A stretch of 58,585 nucleotides of DNA from Nitrospinaceae bacterium (GCA_029261395.1 JAJDBJ010000021.1:1-58585); one strand, 5' to 3'. Numbered from the stretch's first letter, positions 25,471-35,225 are shown. The notes: generated by a model not told the origin, from the sequence alone. Numbers and translations: made by a program.

Positions 25471-26211
25471 ATGCGATTAAAGGACAAAACCGCCATCATC
25501 ACCGGAGGGGGAACGGGCATCGGTCTCGCCTGCGCTCAACTATTCGCAAAAGAAGGCGCACGGGTCGTCATTTTTGGCCGTCGACAGGACCGCCTCGAGC
25601 AGGCGCAGAAGAAAATCGGGTCTGCGGTACTGGCGATCCAGGGCGACATCACCAGCGCGGCGGATACAGAACGTCTGGTAGAAACCGCCGCCAAGCAGTT
25701 GGGCAAGGTGGACATTCTCGTCAACAATGCCGGAATTTTTGCGCCCTCGCCTCTCCATGAAACGGAGGACGACGTGTGGGACCAGACCTTCAACATCAAT
25801 ATGCGCGGCGTGTTTCAATTAACGCGAAAAGTCCTGCCGCAAATGATCGCACAAGGGTCGGGGAGCATCATCCACATCAGTTCTATATTGGGAATGATCG
25901 CCGTGCCCCAAACCGCGGCGTACAACGCCTCCAAGGGTGCGCTCAACCAGTTCAGCAAATCCATCGCCGTCGAATACGGAGGTCAAGGCATCCGCTCCAA
26001 CGCCGTCTGCCCTGGCATGATCGAAACCGAAATGACCAAAGAACTGCGTAGTGACCAAGCACTGATGGCAGAATTTTTAAAGGGATATCCACTGGGACGT
26101 TTTGGCAAACCGGAAGAAGTGGCGCAAGCCTGCCTGTTCCTCGCGTCCGACGAGTCCGCCTTCATCACCGGCACCACACTCCCCATCGACGGCGGGTATA
26201 CAGCCCTCTAG
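25471..26211 (+). CDS. Short-chain dehydrogenase/reductase (FabG-like)
   Basis: A 246-aa classical SDR. The cofactor motif is TGGGTGIG (residues 10-17); R at GRRQDR suggests NADP preference. NNAGIFAP follows. The catalytic set is S in IHISSILG and Y-x3-K in YNASKG. C-terminal ITGTTLPIDGGYTAL is typical. It may be a 3-oxoacyl reductase or another alcohol dehydrogenase; the substrate cannot be read from the sequence. AAAGGAG lies 6 nt before the ATG. No fatty-acid genes are adjacent. Confidence 0.9.
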   Translation: MRLKDKTAIITGGGTGIGLACAQLFAKEGARVVIFGRRQDRLEQAQKKIGSAVLAIQGDITSAADTERLVETAAKQLGKVDILVNNAGIFAPSPLHETEDDVWDQTFNINMRGVFQLTRKVLPQMIAQGSGSIIHISSILGMIAVPQTAAYNASKGALNQFSKSIAVEYGGQGIRSNAVCPGMIETEMTKELRSDQALMAEFLKGYPLGRFGKPEEVAQACLFLASDESAFITGTTLPIDGGYTAL

Positions 26212-26260
26212 AAAGCGTCACAGGCCAGCCGCATTTTTTGATTCCACGGAGCCAATCGTT

Positions 26261-26791
26261 ATGAAATTTTTAATCGTCTTAATTCAAATAATGTCGCTTC
26301 TGTTTATTCAGGGATGCAGTTCCAAAGGGGAGCCCATCAACAGATTCCTTTATGGAGCGGGGCAAAGCTATGACCAGAAGCAATGCGTAGAAAACCCGAC
26401 TGCGAAATGCGGCAACAATAAAAGTTATGAGCAATACAAACGAGAGCGGGAAGAATTGTTAAAAGCAGAAAATCCCGTTAATAAAGTTGACTCAGGAAAC
26501 CTGGCACTCCATACCTGCCTTTATCCGGGGAAACCTGTCAACTGGGTACTTCGCTATTGCGCCATTGAATACCAAACCGATGACGAAATTTTCCTGCGAA
26601 CAACCCCTTGCTTTGAAAAAGCGCTGGCCGATTTACATTCAAAAGGTAATGCCTGCCAGATCAAGGAAAATTACAAACGACACTACTGTAAGGTACTCGT
26701 GGAAAAATACCATACCCGCGATTCGGTCACATTATGCCTCGAAGATCATTCCATCAAACCCTTCTTTGTGGGCAACTCGCCAGACAAATAA
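26261..26791 (+). CDS. Cysteine-rich putative lipoprotein
   Basis: A 176-aa protein. The start at 26261 opens a short hydrophobic signal (MKFLIVLIQIMSLLFIQGC) with the lipobox-like end FIQGC, so Cys19 may be lipidated. The mature part has eight more Cys (QCV, KCG, TCL, YCA, PCF, ACQ, YCK, LCL), an even number that could form four disulfides. No family recognised. The longer frame from 26102 overlaps the SDR gene and is unlikely. Confidence 0.6.
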   Translation: MKFLIVLIQIMSLLFIQGCSSKGEPINRFLYGAGQSYDQKQCVENPTAKCGNNKSYEQYKREREELLKAENPVNKVDSGNLALHTCLYPGKPVNWVLRYCAIEYQTDDEIFLRTTPCFEKALADLHSKGNACQIKENYKRHYCKVLVEKYHTRDSVTLCLEDHSIKPFFVGNSPDK

Positions 26792-26924
26792 TAAAGGCAT
26801 GTGTTTGATGCCATCAAATATATGTAATGTCATAAATTTTGTTAGCGAGCATTTGAGTTGTAGTGATAAAATTTTTTAGTCTTGATAAATGTATTGTCAA
26901 AAAAACCAAAAAGGAAACATTAAT

Positions 26925-27272
26925 ATGTCCATAACCATTTATCACAATCCGAAGTGCAGTAAATCGCGCCAGACTCTGGAATTGCTCAAAGAGAACGGCG
27001 TCACGCCGACGGTTATCGAATATCTCAAAACCCCTCCCACGGCTGAAATATTGAAAGCAATTCTGGTTCAACTCGGGATGGCCCCGCGCGACCTGATGCG
27101 CAAGAAGGAAGCAGTCTATGCCGAACTGGAACTCGACGATCCGTCCCTGTCGGATGACGACCTGATAGATTTCATGGTCCTGCACCCGATTCTGATCGAG
27201 CGTCCCATCGTACTCGCCAATGGCAAAGCCGCCCTCGGCCGCCCTCCGGAACAGGTGTTGGATATTCTTTAG
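26925..27272 (+). CDS. arsC: Arsenate reductase, ArsC glutaredoxin type
   Basis: A 115-aa protein with the catalytic Cys11 in NPKCSKSRQTL, and the Arg-containing PIVLANGKAALGRPPE near the end, as in E. coli-type ArsC. It reduces arsenate to arsenite with glutathione or glutaredoxin; close relatives (Spx/YffB-like) have other roles. The ATG at 26925 has AAAGGAA upstream and gives the family length. No arsB, acr3 or arsR is adjacent. Confidence 0.85.
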   Translation: MSITIYHNPKCSKSRQTLELLKENGVTPTVIEYLKTPPTAEILKAILVQLGMAPRDLMRKKEAVYAELELDDPSLSDDDLIDFMVLHPILIERPIVLANGKAALGRPPEQVLDIL

Positions 27273-27322
27273 TCATCCGAGTCCAGCGTCACACTGGCCG
27301 GCGCTTCGCCGGTGTCGATCTA

Positions 27323-27721
27323 TTAAAATTTAAATTCAAATACTTTTGCCGGACGGGTAAGCGTATCTGGATGGCCCGGAGAAGAATAGGGATCCCAATT
27401 GTCCTGGCTGGGGATCGGGTCGTAGAGGGAGGAGGGTTTTTTCTTGATTCGGCCTTTTTCAAGAGTCATTTTATCTTCCTCTGACTCCCGCCAATTTTTT
27501 TCTGGCTCTTTAGGAGTGCGCCATTCCTCCGACGATTCAAAAATTCTGTTCGACAAAGGAACTTTGGAATCCTCTTCTACGGGTATTTTCAGGGAAGGGT
27601 CTGCAAAAACGATAAAATTACCCCAAAGAATTATTCCAAACGTTAAAAAAAGAACTAGCATCGATTGGGAATAAAACCGTTCCTGCTCATTCCATTTAGT
27701 TGAAAAAAAATCTATTTCCAT
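27323..27721 (-). CDS. Single-pass membrane/exported protein, unknown function
   Basis: A 132-aa protein with one hydrophobic segment (SMLVLFLTFGIILWGNFIVF, about 20-39) and a charged, Pro/Lys/Glu-rich remainder without a recognised domain. Its ATG lies inside the end of the upstream solute-binding protein gene (10-bp overlap), so it is probably translated with it. Confidence 0.6.
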   Translation of the reverse strand: MEIDFFSTKWNEQERFYSQSMLVLFLTFGIILWGNFIVFADPSLKIPVEEDSKVPLSNRIFESSEEWRTPKEPEKNWRESEEDKMTLEKGRIKKKPSSLYDPIPSQDNWDPYSSPGHPDTLTRPAKVFEFKF

Positions 27722-28539
27722 TTCAATGATTTAAACCAGTAATTGTGAGTGGATTGCAACCAGGTATCCGCTTGTCGGGAAATAATCCAGGAGTTCAGGA
27801 AGTTGAGAAAATCCGGGTCGCCTTTGTTGATGGCAAACCCCGTCTGGGTTGCCAGCAGAGGCTTGGACAAAGGAACATCCACCTTCTCCGGATGATCCAA
27901 TGCGATAAACCGGGGAATCGGATTGGATTCCACGTAAGCCTGGATTTTCCCACTTACGATTGCGTCTTCGGCCTCGTTACTTTTTTGAAAAACCACAATT
28001 GAGGCTTTTTTGAACACCCGCCGGGCCAGACCTTCCGAAACCGTTTCGGCTATAACCCCTATTTTAATGGACGGGTGGTTGAGCTCTTTAATACTCTTGA
28101 TATGCTTCGTACCTTCCAAATGGGTCGCCAGACTGACCCCGGATGTGGCGTAGGGCATACTGAAATTGACCTTCAAAGCGCGTGGCGGAGTAATCGACAT
28201 GCCCGCAATAATAATATCGATCTCTCCGTTCTTAAGGGCAGGGATCAGTTTTTTCCAGTCATAGGAAATGAATTTGGGAGCGACGCCCATATCCTTGGCC
28301 AGTTTTTTGGCCACATCCATTTCAAAGCCTATCAACTTCCCATCTTTACCCTTAAAAGCCCATGGCGTGAACAAAGCGACACCGACGCGCAGGACGCCAT
28401 TTTTTGTTATAGTTTCAAAGCTTGACCGGGCGGCGGTTTCATCGGCCGACACTGACTGGACAATCCCCATGAAAAGGAACAGAAAAAAAACCATCACGGC
28501 AGGCAAATAACGTGTTTTAAAAAGTTTTGTTGGAATCAT
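27712..28539 (-). CDS. Family 3 periplasmic solute-binding protein
   Basis: A 275-aa exported protein. A hydrophobic signal (MVFFLFLFMGIVQSVSA) is followed by an SBP_bac_3 domain: GVLRVGVALFTPWAFKGKDG, IGFEMDVAKKLAKDMG, DIIIAGMSITPPRALKVNFS, and a C-terminal FAINKGDPDFLNFLNSW. Such proteins deliver amino acids to ABC importers. No permease or ATPase gene is next to it, so it is an orphan. The ligand Arg of amino-acid binders is replaceable by the R in TPPRALKV, but specificity is unknown. Confidence 0.85.
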   Translation of the reverse strand: MIPTKLFKTRYLPAVMVFFLFLFMGIVQSVSADETAARSSFETITKNGVLRVGVALFTPWAFKGKDGKLIGFEMDVAKKLAKDMGVAPKFISYDWKKLIPALKNGEIDIIIAGMSITPPRALKVNFSMPYATSGVSLATHLEGTKHIKSIKELNHPSIKIGVIAETVSEGLARRVFKKASIVVFQKSNEAEDAIVSGKIQAYVESNPIPRFIALDHPEKVDVPLSKPLLATQTGFAINKGDPDFLNFLNSWIISRQADTWLQSTHNYWFKSLKWK

Positions 28540-28918
28540 AAAGTGTGATTATCCTCAAGTAATCGGAAAAATTTGAATGCACATGGAAAGGAATTTCATG
28601 GGCCATTATATTTGAAATGATCAAGGAATGGGACAAAACTTAAGACACTTCAAGGTCAAAGTCCGCCCTCCCCTGAAAAAGCTGTAACCAAAGCCCCCGG
28701 CCCACTTCGGAGAAGGGGGAGTCTATCGCCGGTGTCCCTGAAAACGCGGTATTGACTGGCCCCTCCCTGACGTTTAGAATCCTGATAATCGGCAAGAGTT
28801 TAAAACATAGATTCTTTCCTTCGGCAGGCTCAGGACAGGCTCTGCCATTCTGAGCGTTAGCGAAGAATCTGTGTTTTTATTTGTTTTGAGTGTGTAGGTA
28901 ATTTTTGAGTGAAAAACT
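28540..28918. repeat. Intergenic region with large inverted dispersed repeat
   Basis: At 28802-28877 AAAACATAGATTCTT is the inverse of GAAGAATCTGTGTTTT, with CTCAGGACAGG and CATTCTGAGCGTTAG between them. This is the head-to-head repeat also found at 11763 and 25274. It abuts the gatB start, within 42 bp of the ATG. The rest shows no gene. Confidence 0.7.
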
Positions 28919-30358
28919 ATGAAATATGAAGTGGTTATAGGGCTGGAGGTGCATGTCCAGCTGAAAACCCTGTCGAAAATCTTCTGTTCCTGCTCCACGG
29001 AGTTCGGCAGGCCGCCCAACGCCAACACCTGCCCGATCTGCCTCGGCATGCCGGGGGTTTTGCCGGTGATGAACAAAAAGGTGGTGGAGTACGCCATCAA
29101 GGCCTGTCTGGCGACCCATTGCGAGGTCCAGACGACCAGCCGCTTCGCCCGCAAAAATTTCTTTTACCCTGATATGCCGAAGGGTTACCAGATCACCCAG
29201 TTTGAATTGCCCATCGGCCTCAACGGCTACATCAATATCGAGACGGACGGCACTCCGAAAAAGATCGGCCTGACGCGCATCCATCTGGAAGAAGACGCCG
29301 GTAAATCGATCCACGGCGAAAACCTGGGTCGTCCCGGCAGGAGTTACGTCGATTACAACCGCACCGGCGTACCGCTCGTCGAAATCGTCAGCGAGCCGGA
29401 TTTACGGTCACCTGCCGAAGCGCGGGAATACCTCGCCCAGCTCAAGGCGATCCTCGACTACGCCGAGGTCAGCGACGTCAACATGGAGGAAGGCAGTCTG
29501 CGGTGCGACGCCAACGTGTCCCTGCGCCCCGTCGGTCAGGCGGAGTTCGGCACCCGCACCGAATTGAAAAATATCAACTCGTTCAAGTTCGTGCAAAAAG
29601 CGCTGGAGTATGAAATCGAGCGCCAGGCCAAGGTGCTGAATCAAGGCGATAAGGTGGTACAGGAAACCCGTTTGTACGATTCGGACAAGGGCGTCACCTT
29701 CCCCATGCGTTCCAAGGAAGAGGCGCACGACTACCGGTATTTCCCGGAACCCGATTTGGTGCCCACTGTGTGCGACGCGGCGTGGATCGATAGCATTCGA
29801 CAATCCCTGCCTGAGATGCCGGAGGCAAAGCGGGACCGATTCGTCAGCGCCTACGAAATTCCTGAATACGACGCGGGAGTACTGATCACCTCGAAAGCGC
29901 TGGCCGATTATTTCGAGACCAGCGTAAAGTTGCTCAACAAACCCAAAACCGTCAGCAACTGGATCATGGGCGACCTGCTGAAAGAATTGAAAAACGACGA
30001 TAAGGAAATCGATGAATGCCCGGTCACGCCGGAGCGGTTGACCGATCTCCTGAAGTTGATTGACGACGGGACGATCAGCGGTAAAATGGCCAAAACGGTA
30101 TTCGAAGACATGTACCAGTCCGGCAAACCGCCCGCGGAGATCGTCAAAGCCAAAGGCCTGACGCAGATCACCGACGAGTCTGCTTTAGCAAAAATGGTGG
30201 AGGACGTCATCGCCGCCAATCCCGGACAGGCGGAAGATTTCAAAAACGGCAAAGACAAATTGATGGGCTTTTTTGTCGGACAGGTGATGCAGGCGAGCAA
30301 AGGCCAGGCCAACCCGGCTCTGGTCAATAAACTGATTAAAGAAAAGTTGAGTTCCTGA
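28919..30358 (+). CDS. gatB: Aspartyl/glutamyl-tRNA amidotransferase subunit B
   Basis: A 479-aa GatB, which activates Glu-tRNA(Gln) or Asp-tRNA(Asn) for transamidation. It starts [17 protein letters not shown], with CSCSTEFG and CPICLGMPG supplying Zn-site cysteines, then [24 protein letters not shown] and CDANVSLRP. The C-terminal YqeY-like tail binds the tRNA elbow. gatA and gatC are not in the window. The stop overlaps the next start (ATGA). Confidence 0.97.
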   Translation: MKYEVVIGLEVHVQLKTLSKIFCSCSTEFGRPPNANTCPICLGMPGVLPVMNKKVVEYAIKACLATHCEVQTTSRFARKNFFYPDMPKGYQITQFELPIGLNGYINIETDGTPKKIGLTRIHLEEDAGKSIHGENLGRPGRSYVDYNRTGVPLVEIVSEPDLRSPAEAREYLAQLKAILDYAEVSDVNMEEGSLRCDANVSLRPVGQAEFGTRTELKNINSFKFVQKALEYEIERQAKVLNQGDKVVQETRLYDSDKGVTFPMRSKEEAHDYRYFPEPDLVPTVCDAAWIDSIRQSLPEMPEAKRDRFVSAYEIPEYDAGVLITSKALADYFETSVKLLNKPKTVSNWIMGDLLKELKNDDKEIDECPVTPERLTDLLKLIDDGTISGKMAKTVFEDMYQSGKPPAEIVKAKGLTQITDESALAKMVEDVIAANPGQAEDFKNGKDKLMGFFVGQVMQASKGQANPALVNKLIKEKLSS

Positions 30359-30915
30359 TGATTTTTTCGAAATTTTCTGTAAAAACTATTTTCGTCGTGT
30401 TCTGCATTTTAATCTGGACCCTGCCGGGAGCCCTCCCCTCTCTGGCGGAAACGCCACAGGACGCACCGGCGAAAAAAGTCTGGTCGCAGGACAAGCGATT
30501 CGTTGACAACGGGGACGGCACCATCACCGATACCAAAACCCAGTTGATGTGGATGAAAAAGGAATCTCATCAGCAAACCGGCCACTGGCTCAACTGGGCG
30601 AAATCTTTTGAATATGTTAAAAAAGCCAACGCAGAAGGGTTTGCCAATCACTATGACTGGCAGATGCCGACTCTGGAGGACTTAAAAACCCTCTTCGAAC
30701 CCGACAAGACCAACAGCAAACAGCTGGGTCGGGAGATGATCATCCATATCGACCCGATTTTTGAGAAGGAAGGTTCGGGGATATGGTGGGCGTTGGAAGA
30801 CAACGGAAATTTCAATGCATTCGGCATTGAATTCAATAATGGGAACAAGTTTTCGGCGCCTAAACAATCGATTGCCCGAAAAGTAGTACGGCCCATGCGA
30901 GTGATCAAGCCTTGA
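30358..30915 (+). CDS. Exported DUF1566 (Lcl C-terminal-like) protein
   Basis: A 185-aa protein with a signal peptide (TIFVVFCILIWTLPGALPSLA). The domain opens with RFVDNGDGTITDTKTQLMWM, continues with NHYDWQMPTLEDLKTLF, and ends with the ARKVVRPMRVIK strand, as in DUF1566. The function of this family is not established; some members occur in adhesin or surface proteins. It overlaps gatB by 1 nt and so may be coupled to it, which is an odd pairing. Confidence 0.75.
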   Translation: MIFSKFSVKTIFVVFCILIWTLPGALPSLAETPQDAPAKKVWSQDKRFVDNGDGTITDTKTQLMWMKKESHQQTGHWLNWAKSFEYVKKANAEGFANHYDWQMPTLEDLKTLFEPDKTNSKQLGREMIIHIDPIFEKEGSGIWWALEDNGNFNAFGIEFNNGNKFSAPKQSIARKVVRPMRVIKP

Positions 30916-30943
30916 CGGTATCTGAACAGAAAAGGAGTTTATT

Positions 30944-32566
30944 TTGAAGCGACACGATTGGAAGTTTTTAGTTTTGGGTGCAACGATAGCAATGGGACTC
31001 ATGATGTTCTCACAACCGGCGGAAGCACGGTTTCCGGGAATGGACATTACCTTGTGGGACTCGCATCAGGCCAAGGAAGACCGTAAAAACTCCGACTACA
31101 TCAAGTTCCATAAATGGGTCGAAGAAAAAAAATACGACGAGGCCATGCAGTTGATCGATCTCGCACATCAGCAAAATCCGCAAAAAGGCACGCCGCTGAT
31201 ACTGAAATCTCTGCTCCTTTACGAATTGAAACGCTACAAGGAATCCTACACAGTTCTGCAACAGGGCCGTAGCATCCAGCCCCGGCACCCGGCCATTTCC
31301 TTCGCGCACTGCCGGATCTATCGCACGATGGGTAGAGTGGATCTCTCGGACCAGGCCTGTAAAATTTCAGTGCACCAGCACAAAGACAGCGCAGACGCCC
31401 ATTACGAATTTGCGCAGACCCTGGCTGGAATGGGATACATGACCCTGGCCAACAAAGAGCTAAAGCAGGCCGCCAGACTGGATGATACCAACTCCATTTA
31501 CCATTTCGAACGGGGAATGAATTCCTTTTACTTGAACGATCTGGAACAAGCCGAGAAATCATTCCTCGAGGCCCTGTCTCTGAACCCGGCCGACCTGGAA
31601 TCCGGTTATCAACTGGGATACCTGTACACGTTGCAAAAAAAGTTTCGGAAGGCTGAGGACCATCTCAGCCGCATCTGGCAAACACGTCAGAAACATCCCA
31701 AGGTGGAAGCCGCCCGGGCTTTGATCGAACTCATCAAAAAAGGCGATACCGACAAGCTCCCCTCAAAGATCGACCCGCATAAGTATCATTTTGACCGATC
31801 ACGGTCCCTCTACCAGTCCGGCCAGTACGGACTCTCGCTGTTTGAAGTTCAAACCGCCGCCCGTCTCAAGCCGAACGACAAAGCCACCCATCAGGTCCTC
31901 GTTGCCATCTCCAGCCTGCTGTTACAACTGGATTTGACCGAGAAATCCGTCAAGGAACTGCTCAGCGCTCACCCCAACGACAAAATCCTGCAAGCCAAAG
32001 GAGTCCAGGAACTGGGAGATATGAAAGTGATGCGTGGCCAACTGGATCAGGCGCGTGACTATTACAAACAATCCGAAGCGCTGGGCGACCCGAACGGTCT
32101 GGCCAAAACCAGCCTGGCGGAACTCCCCTCTAAAGCTCCAGACACACAGGGCGCGCTGGACTCCAAAGAACCCTTTTTCGATCCCGCGGAAGCACTGAAC
32201 CGAAAAGGCGAAGTGTTTGCTCATTATGGAATGTACCAACGGGCGCTGGCCTTGTACTCCCTGGCGCTCCGAACTCATCCCGGATTTTTGATGAGCAAAC
32301 TCAACATGGCGGCTGTCTATTACAAAATGGGAACGCCCCACAAGACCATCACCCTTTTGGAGCGAACTCTGATCTCTCATCCCGACCATGAGCATATTCT
32401 TTCGCATCGAGTGCTTCTCGCCAAGGCTTACGCGCAAAAAGGCAACAAGGACAAGGCACTCGAGAACTTGAAACTCATCCGGGAAGCCAAGCCCTCCGTC
32501 CTCCGGGCACTGAGAGATGACCCAGCGTTCAAGGATTTGAAAGATCATGAGGTGTTCAAGCAATGA
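30944..32566 (+). CDS. Exported tetratricopeptide-repeat protein
   Basis: A 540-aa protein with a signal peptide (FLVLGATIAMGLMMF, cleavage near AEA) and about ten TPR units, for example DSADAHYEFAQTLAGMGYMT, NSIYHFERGMNSFYLNDLEQ and ADLESGYQLGYLYTLQKKFR. TPRs mediate protein contacts, so this may be a periplasmic scaffold. The TTG at 30944 is preceded by AAAGGAG, 6-7 nt away, and fits the signal peptide. It follows the DUF1566 gene after 28 bp on the same strand. Confidence 0.85.
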   Translation: MKRHDWKFLVLGATIAMGLMMFSQPAEARFPGMDITLWDSHQAKEDRKNSDYIKFHKWVEEKKYDEAMQLIDLAHQQNPQKGTPLILKSLLLYELKRYKESYTVLQQGRSIQPRHPAISFAHCRIYRTMGRVDLSDQACKISVHQHKDSADAHYEFAQTLAGMGYMTLANKELKQAARLDDTNSIYHFERGMNSFYLNDLEQAEKSFLEALSLNPADLESGYQLGYLYTLQKKFRKAEDHLSRIWQTRQKHPKVEAARALIELIKKGDTDKLPSKIDPHKYHFDRSRSLYQSGQYGLSLFEVQTAARLKPNDKATHQVLVAISSLLLQLDLTEKSVKELLSAHPNDKILQAKGVQELGDMKVMRGQLDQARDYYKQSEALGDPNGLAKTSLAELPSKAPDTQGALDSKEPFFDPAEALNRKGEVFAHYGMYQRALALYSLALRTHPGFLMSKLNMAAVYYKMGTPHKTITLLERTLISHPDHEHILSHRVLLAKAYAQKGNKDKALENLKLIREAKPSVLRALRDDPAFKDLKDHEVFKQ

Positions 32567-32738
32567 TCTTGAAATTTCAACCTTTAGACCAGCGACACCC
32601 GCGCAATCCCCTCGCGCTAACATAAAGGTTTGACATCACCTTCTTTTCTTGGTTACATAAAAAGATACGGGCAATTTGATGCAAAACAAGCAGGCTGATT
32701 GTTCACTTATAACCCACCCAACACATTGGGGGAATTCT

Positions 32739-33191
32739 ATGAACTTATTACGAGACAGCAGAGCACGAACTGCCAACTGCTTGCGAATATGTTTTACCGG
32801 ATTTGTTTTTTTAGCCCTCCTCACTCCAAGCCTGGCTTTGGCAGACGCCTGCCAAAATGCGACACAGGATCTCCACTCCAGCTTTGAAGTGACTCAGGGC
32901 CGGGGCGGCATCTGGGGATACATGGAACAGAGTTCCGCCCTGAAAGGCGATTCCATGATCGGATTCCAAGTGGATGGCAAATTACAGCGCATCATTGTCC
33001 TTTTCGAAAATCAATGCAGAAAACTGAAAAAGCCTTCTAAAGAGAGTTTTCAGAAAGTTGAAAATATTCTGAGCGACGCACGGATGATCTTCAATCTGCG
33101 ACCGGGCAGGGATCCCGTCAAAAAAATCATGACACAAATCAACGGACTTCATTCCAATCTGAACAAACTGATTAAAGAGTTGGAAGCCTGA
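32739..33191 (+). CDS. Small exported protein of unknown function
   Basis: A 150-aa protein with a signal peptide (LRICFTGFVFLALLTPSLALA). The mature part has two Cys (DACQNATQD, ENQCRKLKK) and a helical C-terminus. No family recognised. The ATG at 32739 has GGGGGA 5 nt upstream and positions the signal peptide properly; the open frame from 32676 is longer but lacks these features. Confidence 0.65.
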   Translation: MNLLRDSRARTANCLRICFTGFVFLALLTPSLALADACQNATQDLHSSFEVTQGRGGIWGYMEQSSALKGDSMIGFQVDGKLQRIIVLFENQCRKLKKPSKESFQKVENILSDARMIFNLRPGRDPVKKIMTQINGLHSNLNKLIKELEA

Positions 33192-33210
33192 ATCACACCA
33201 TAAAGTCTCT

Positions 33211-33669
33211 ATGATTAAAGAAGGAAACAAAGCACCCGATTTTTCAGCCGCTGATCAAAACGGGAACAAAATCAAACTCAGCTCCTTCAAGGGCAAGAAA
33301 AACGTCGTCCTCTATTTCTACCCCAAGGACATGACGCCCGGTTGCACCACCGAGGCCTGCGATTTTCGCGATCAGTTCAAAAAATTCAAGTCCACGGAAA
33401 TTCTCGGTGTCAGTATCGACTCTCCCGAAAGACATCAAAAGTTCATTGGTAAATACGATTTGCCATTCACCCTGATCAGCGATGTGGATCAAAAGGTGGT
33501 GAACAAATACGGCGTCTGGCAGGAAAAAAAGCTCTATGGCAAGACGTTCATGGGGATTGTGCGGAGCACGGTCATCATCGACAAGTCAGGAGTGGTTCGC
33601 AAAATTTTTCCCAAGGTCAGAGTCAAGGGGCACATTGATGAAGTGTTGGAAGCTTTAAAGGAGCTCTGA
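33211..33669 (+). CDS. bcp: Peroxiredoxin, Bcp/PrxQ family
   Basis: A 152-aa thiol peroxidase of the AhpC/TSA fold. The peroxidatic Cys45 and resolving Cys50 lie in KDMTPGCTTEACDFRDQF, the C-x4-C spacing of PrxQ. The catalytic Thr/Arg environment (TPGCTTE, VRSTVIIDKSG) is intact. It reduces H2O2 and organic peroxides with thioredoxin. Its stop abuts the convergent peptidase stop with no gap. Confidence 0.94.
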   Translation: MIKEGNKAPDFSAADQNGNKIKLSSFKGKKNVVLYFYPKDMTPGCTTEACDFRDQFKKFKSTEILGVSIDSPERHQKFIGKYDLPFTLISDVDQKVVNKYGVWQEKKLYGKTFMGIVRSTVIIDKSGVVRKIFPKVRVKGHIDEVLEALKEL

Positions 33670-35109
33670 TCATTTCCGGCGCGGTCGCGCCATCAAGCGT
33701 TCGATCTCTGCCACCCGCTTCGGTATCCCTTTAGATAAATTGGCACACCCGGTCTTGGTAATCAAGAGATTGTCTTCAATCCGAATACCGATTTCCTCAT
33801 CGTAAACCTTGCCTTTGTGCTTCCAGCGGAACCGGCCATAAAGACCCGGCTCGTTGCTGATCAACCATCCCGGCTTCATCGGCTCGACCCCGTAATCACG
33901 GAACGGATCACCATCGTGCTCCTGTTCGCCGATCAGATGGCTCACGCCATGTGGGCGGCCCTTGTATTCCATTTTCGATTTGCCGCCCAGCTTATAAAAT
34001 TTCTCATCCAACCCTTTCTGCAGAGTTTCCCAACACGCATCATTCAAATCCACAATGGGCACTCCGGCGCATGCCATCCCCTCCACCGCCAACTGCGCTT
34101 CCAGAACGATCTCGTATAAAACTTTCTGCATCGGATTGAATTTCCCCGAGGCGGGAACCGTACGGGAAATATCAGCATGCATGGTCATCCAACGCACACC
34201 AAAATCCATCAGCACCAGTTCCCCTTTTTCGATGGGGTCGTCGTTTTTCATATAGTGCAATACAGTCGCATTATGACCGGACGCAATGATGCCCGGAAAG
34301 CTGAGACCATAAGGCGAGTCCATCAACATCTGCCCCTCAAGAAACCCCTGTAGTCGGCATTCATTGTCGAACTTCCTGAAATTCCGCAAGGTTTCCTTGA
34401 ATGCCTTGCCGGTGATCTCCTGCGCCTTGAGGGTGTTGGCAACATCGTAAGCGTCCAGCGGCAGTCGCAAATCAAAGTGTGACTGCATGATATTGCTGAG
34501 GCTTCCCTTCGGCGCTTTCACTTTCTTCAGCAGGCTTTCAATCCTCTTTTTGAAATTCCAGTTATGATCGGATTTGATGGTGTGTCGGGTACCGGTGCGC
34601 ATACTTTCGAGCCAGAAGGTGCCGACCTCTTTCTTTTTCCGTTTCGCTAAACGTTTTTTGAAAATCTCATCGAAGTCGTCGATATCCTGCACATCCTTGA
34701 TCCCGGTCACCCGCTTCACTTCGCGAATGCTGGCTGGATCGCCCACGCCGAACCGGATCCCATCCCAGAACTCCTTACGGGGGTCCTTCCTTTTGACAAA
34801 CAAAATCTCGTCGGACTCTTTGGATCCGGGGTCCAGCAGTAATAACACTTCCGACTGGTTGACGCCGGTCAGATACATGACCGTCGGCTCCTGATAGGTG
34901 GGGGCATAAGCGTAGGTCCAGGTCGTCTCCGCTCCCGGCCCATACGGCACGCCGGTCAGCACCATCAACCGGTTTTCTTTTTTCATCAACTTGCGGCGAC
35001 GTTCCCGGAAACGACTTTTCGCGCGGCTCCCTGCGCCTCCGTCGCGGAATATGCCGGAGTATACTTTCTTGCCCTTTTTAACCGTGGAACCAGTGGATTT
35101 CACATGCAT
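33670..35109 (-). CDS. Xaa-Pro aminopeptidase-like M24 peptidase (PepP type)
   Basis: A 479-aa protein with an aminopeptidase P N-terminal domain (about 45-210) and an M24 catalytic domain. Metal ligands: Asp in LMDFGVRWMTMHADISRT (two Asp), His in RPHGVSHLIGEQEHD, Glu in ISNEPGLYG and Glu in GIRIEDNLL. It probably removes N-terminal residues before Pro. The first 40 residues are basic and are not part of the usual domain; an internal start is possible, such as the Met in RRKLMKKENRLM. Confidence 0.85.
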   Translation of the reverse strand: MHVKSTGSTVKKGKKVYSGIFRDGGAGSRAKSRFRERRRKLMKKENRLMVLTGVPYGPGAETTWTYAYAPTYQEPTVMYLTGVNQSEVLLLLDPGSKESDEILFVKRKDPRKEFWDGIRFGVGDPASIREVKRVTGIKDVQDIDDFDEIFKKRLAKRKKKEVGTFWLESMRTGTRHTIKSDHNWNFKKRIESLLKKVKAPKGSLSNIMQSHFDLRLPLDAYDVANTLKAQEITGKAFKETLRNFRKFDNECRLQGFLEGQMLMDSPYGLSFPGIIASGHNATVLHYMKNDDPIEKGELVLMDFGVRWMTMHADISRTVPASGKFNPMQKVLYEIVLEAQLAVEGMACAGVPIVDLNDACWETLQKGLDEKFYKLGGKSKMEYKGRPHGVSHLIGEQEHDGDPFRDYGVEPMKPGWLISNEPGLYGRFRWKHKGKVYDEEIGIRIEDNLLITKTGCANLSKGIPKRVAEIERLMARPRRK

Positions 35110-35225
35110 GACATTTCCTAAAAAAAGATGAGACCTCTATCCATATTCAATAATTCATTATATGATTGAAACTGGAACCGCCAAAGTTTTCTTTTACCTG
35201 CGAACCGGAGGGAACCCAAAGCCTC

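Noticed and set aside
26925-27272. Arsenic resistance operon
   Set aside because: Only arsC is present; neighbours are unrelated and no efflux gene or regulator is found.
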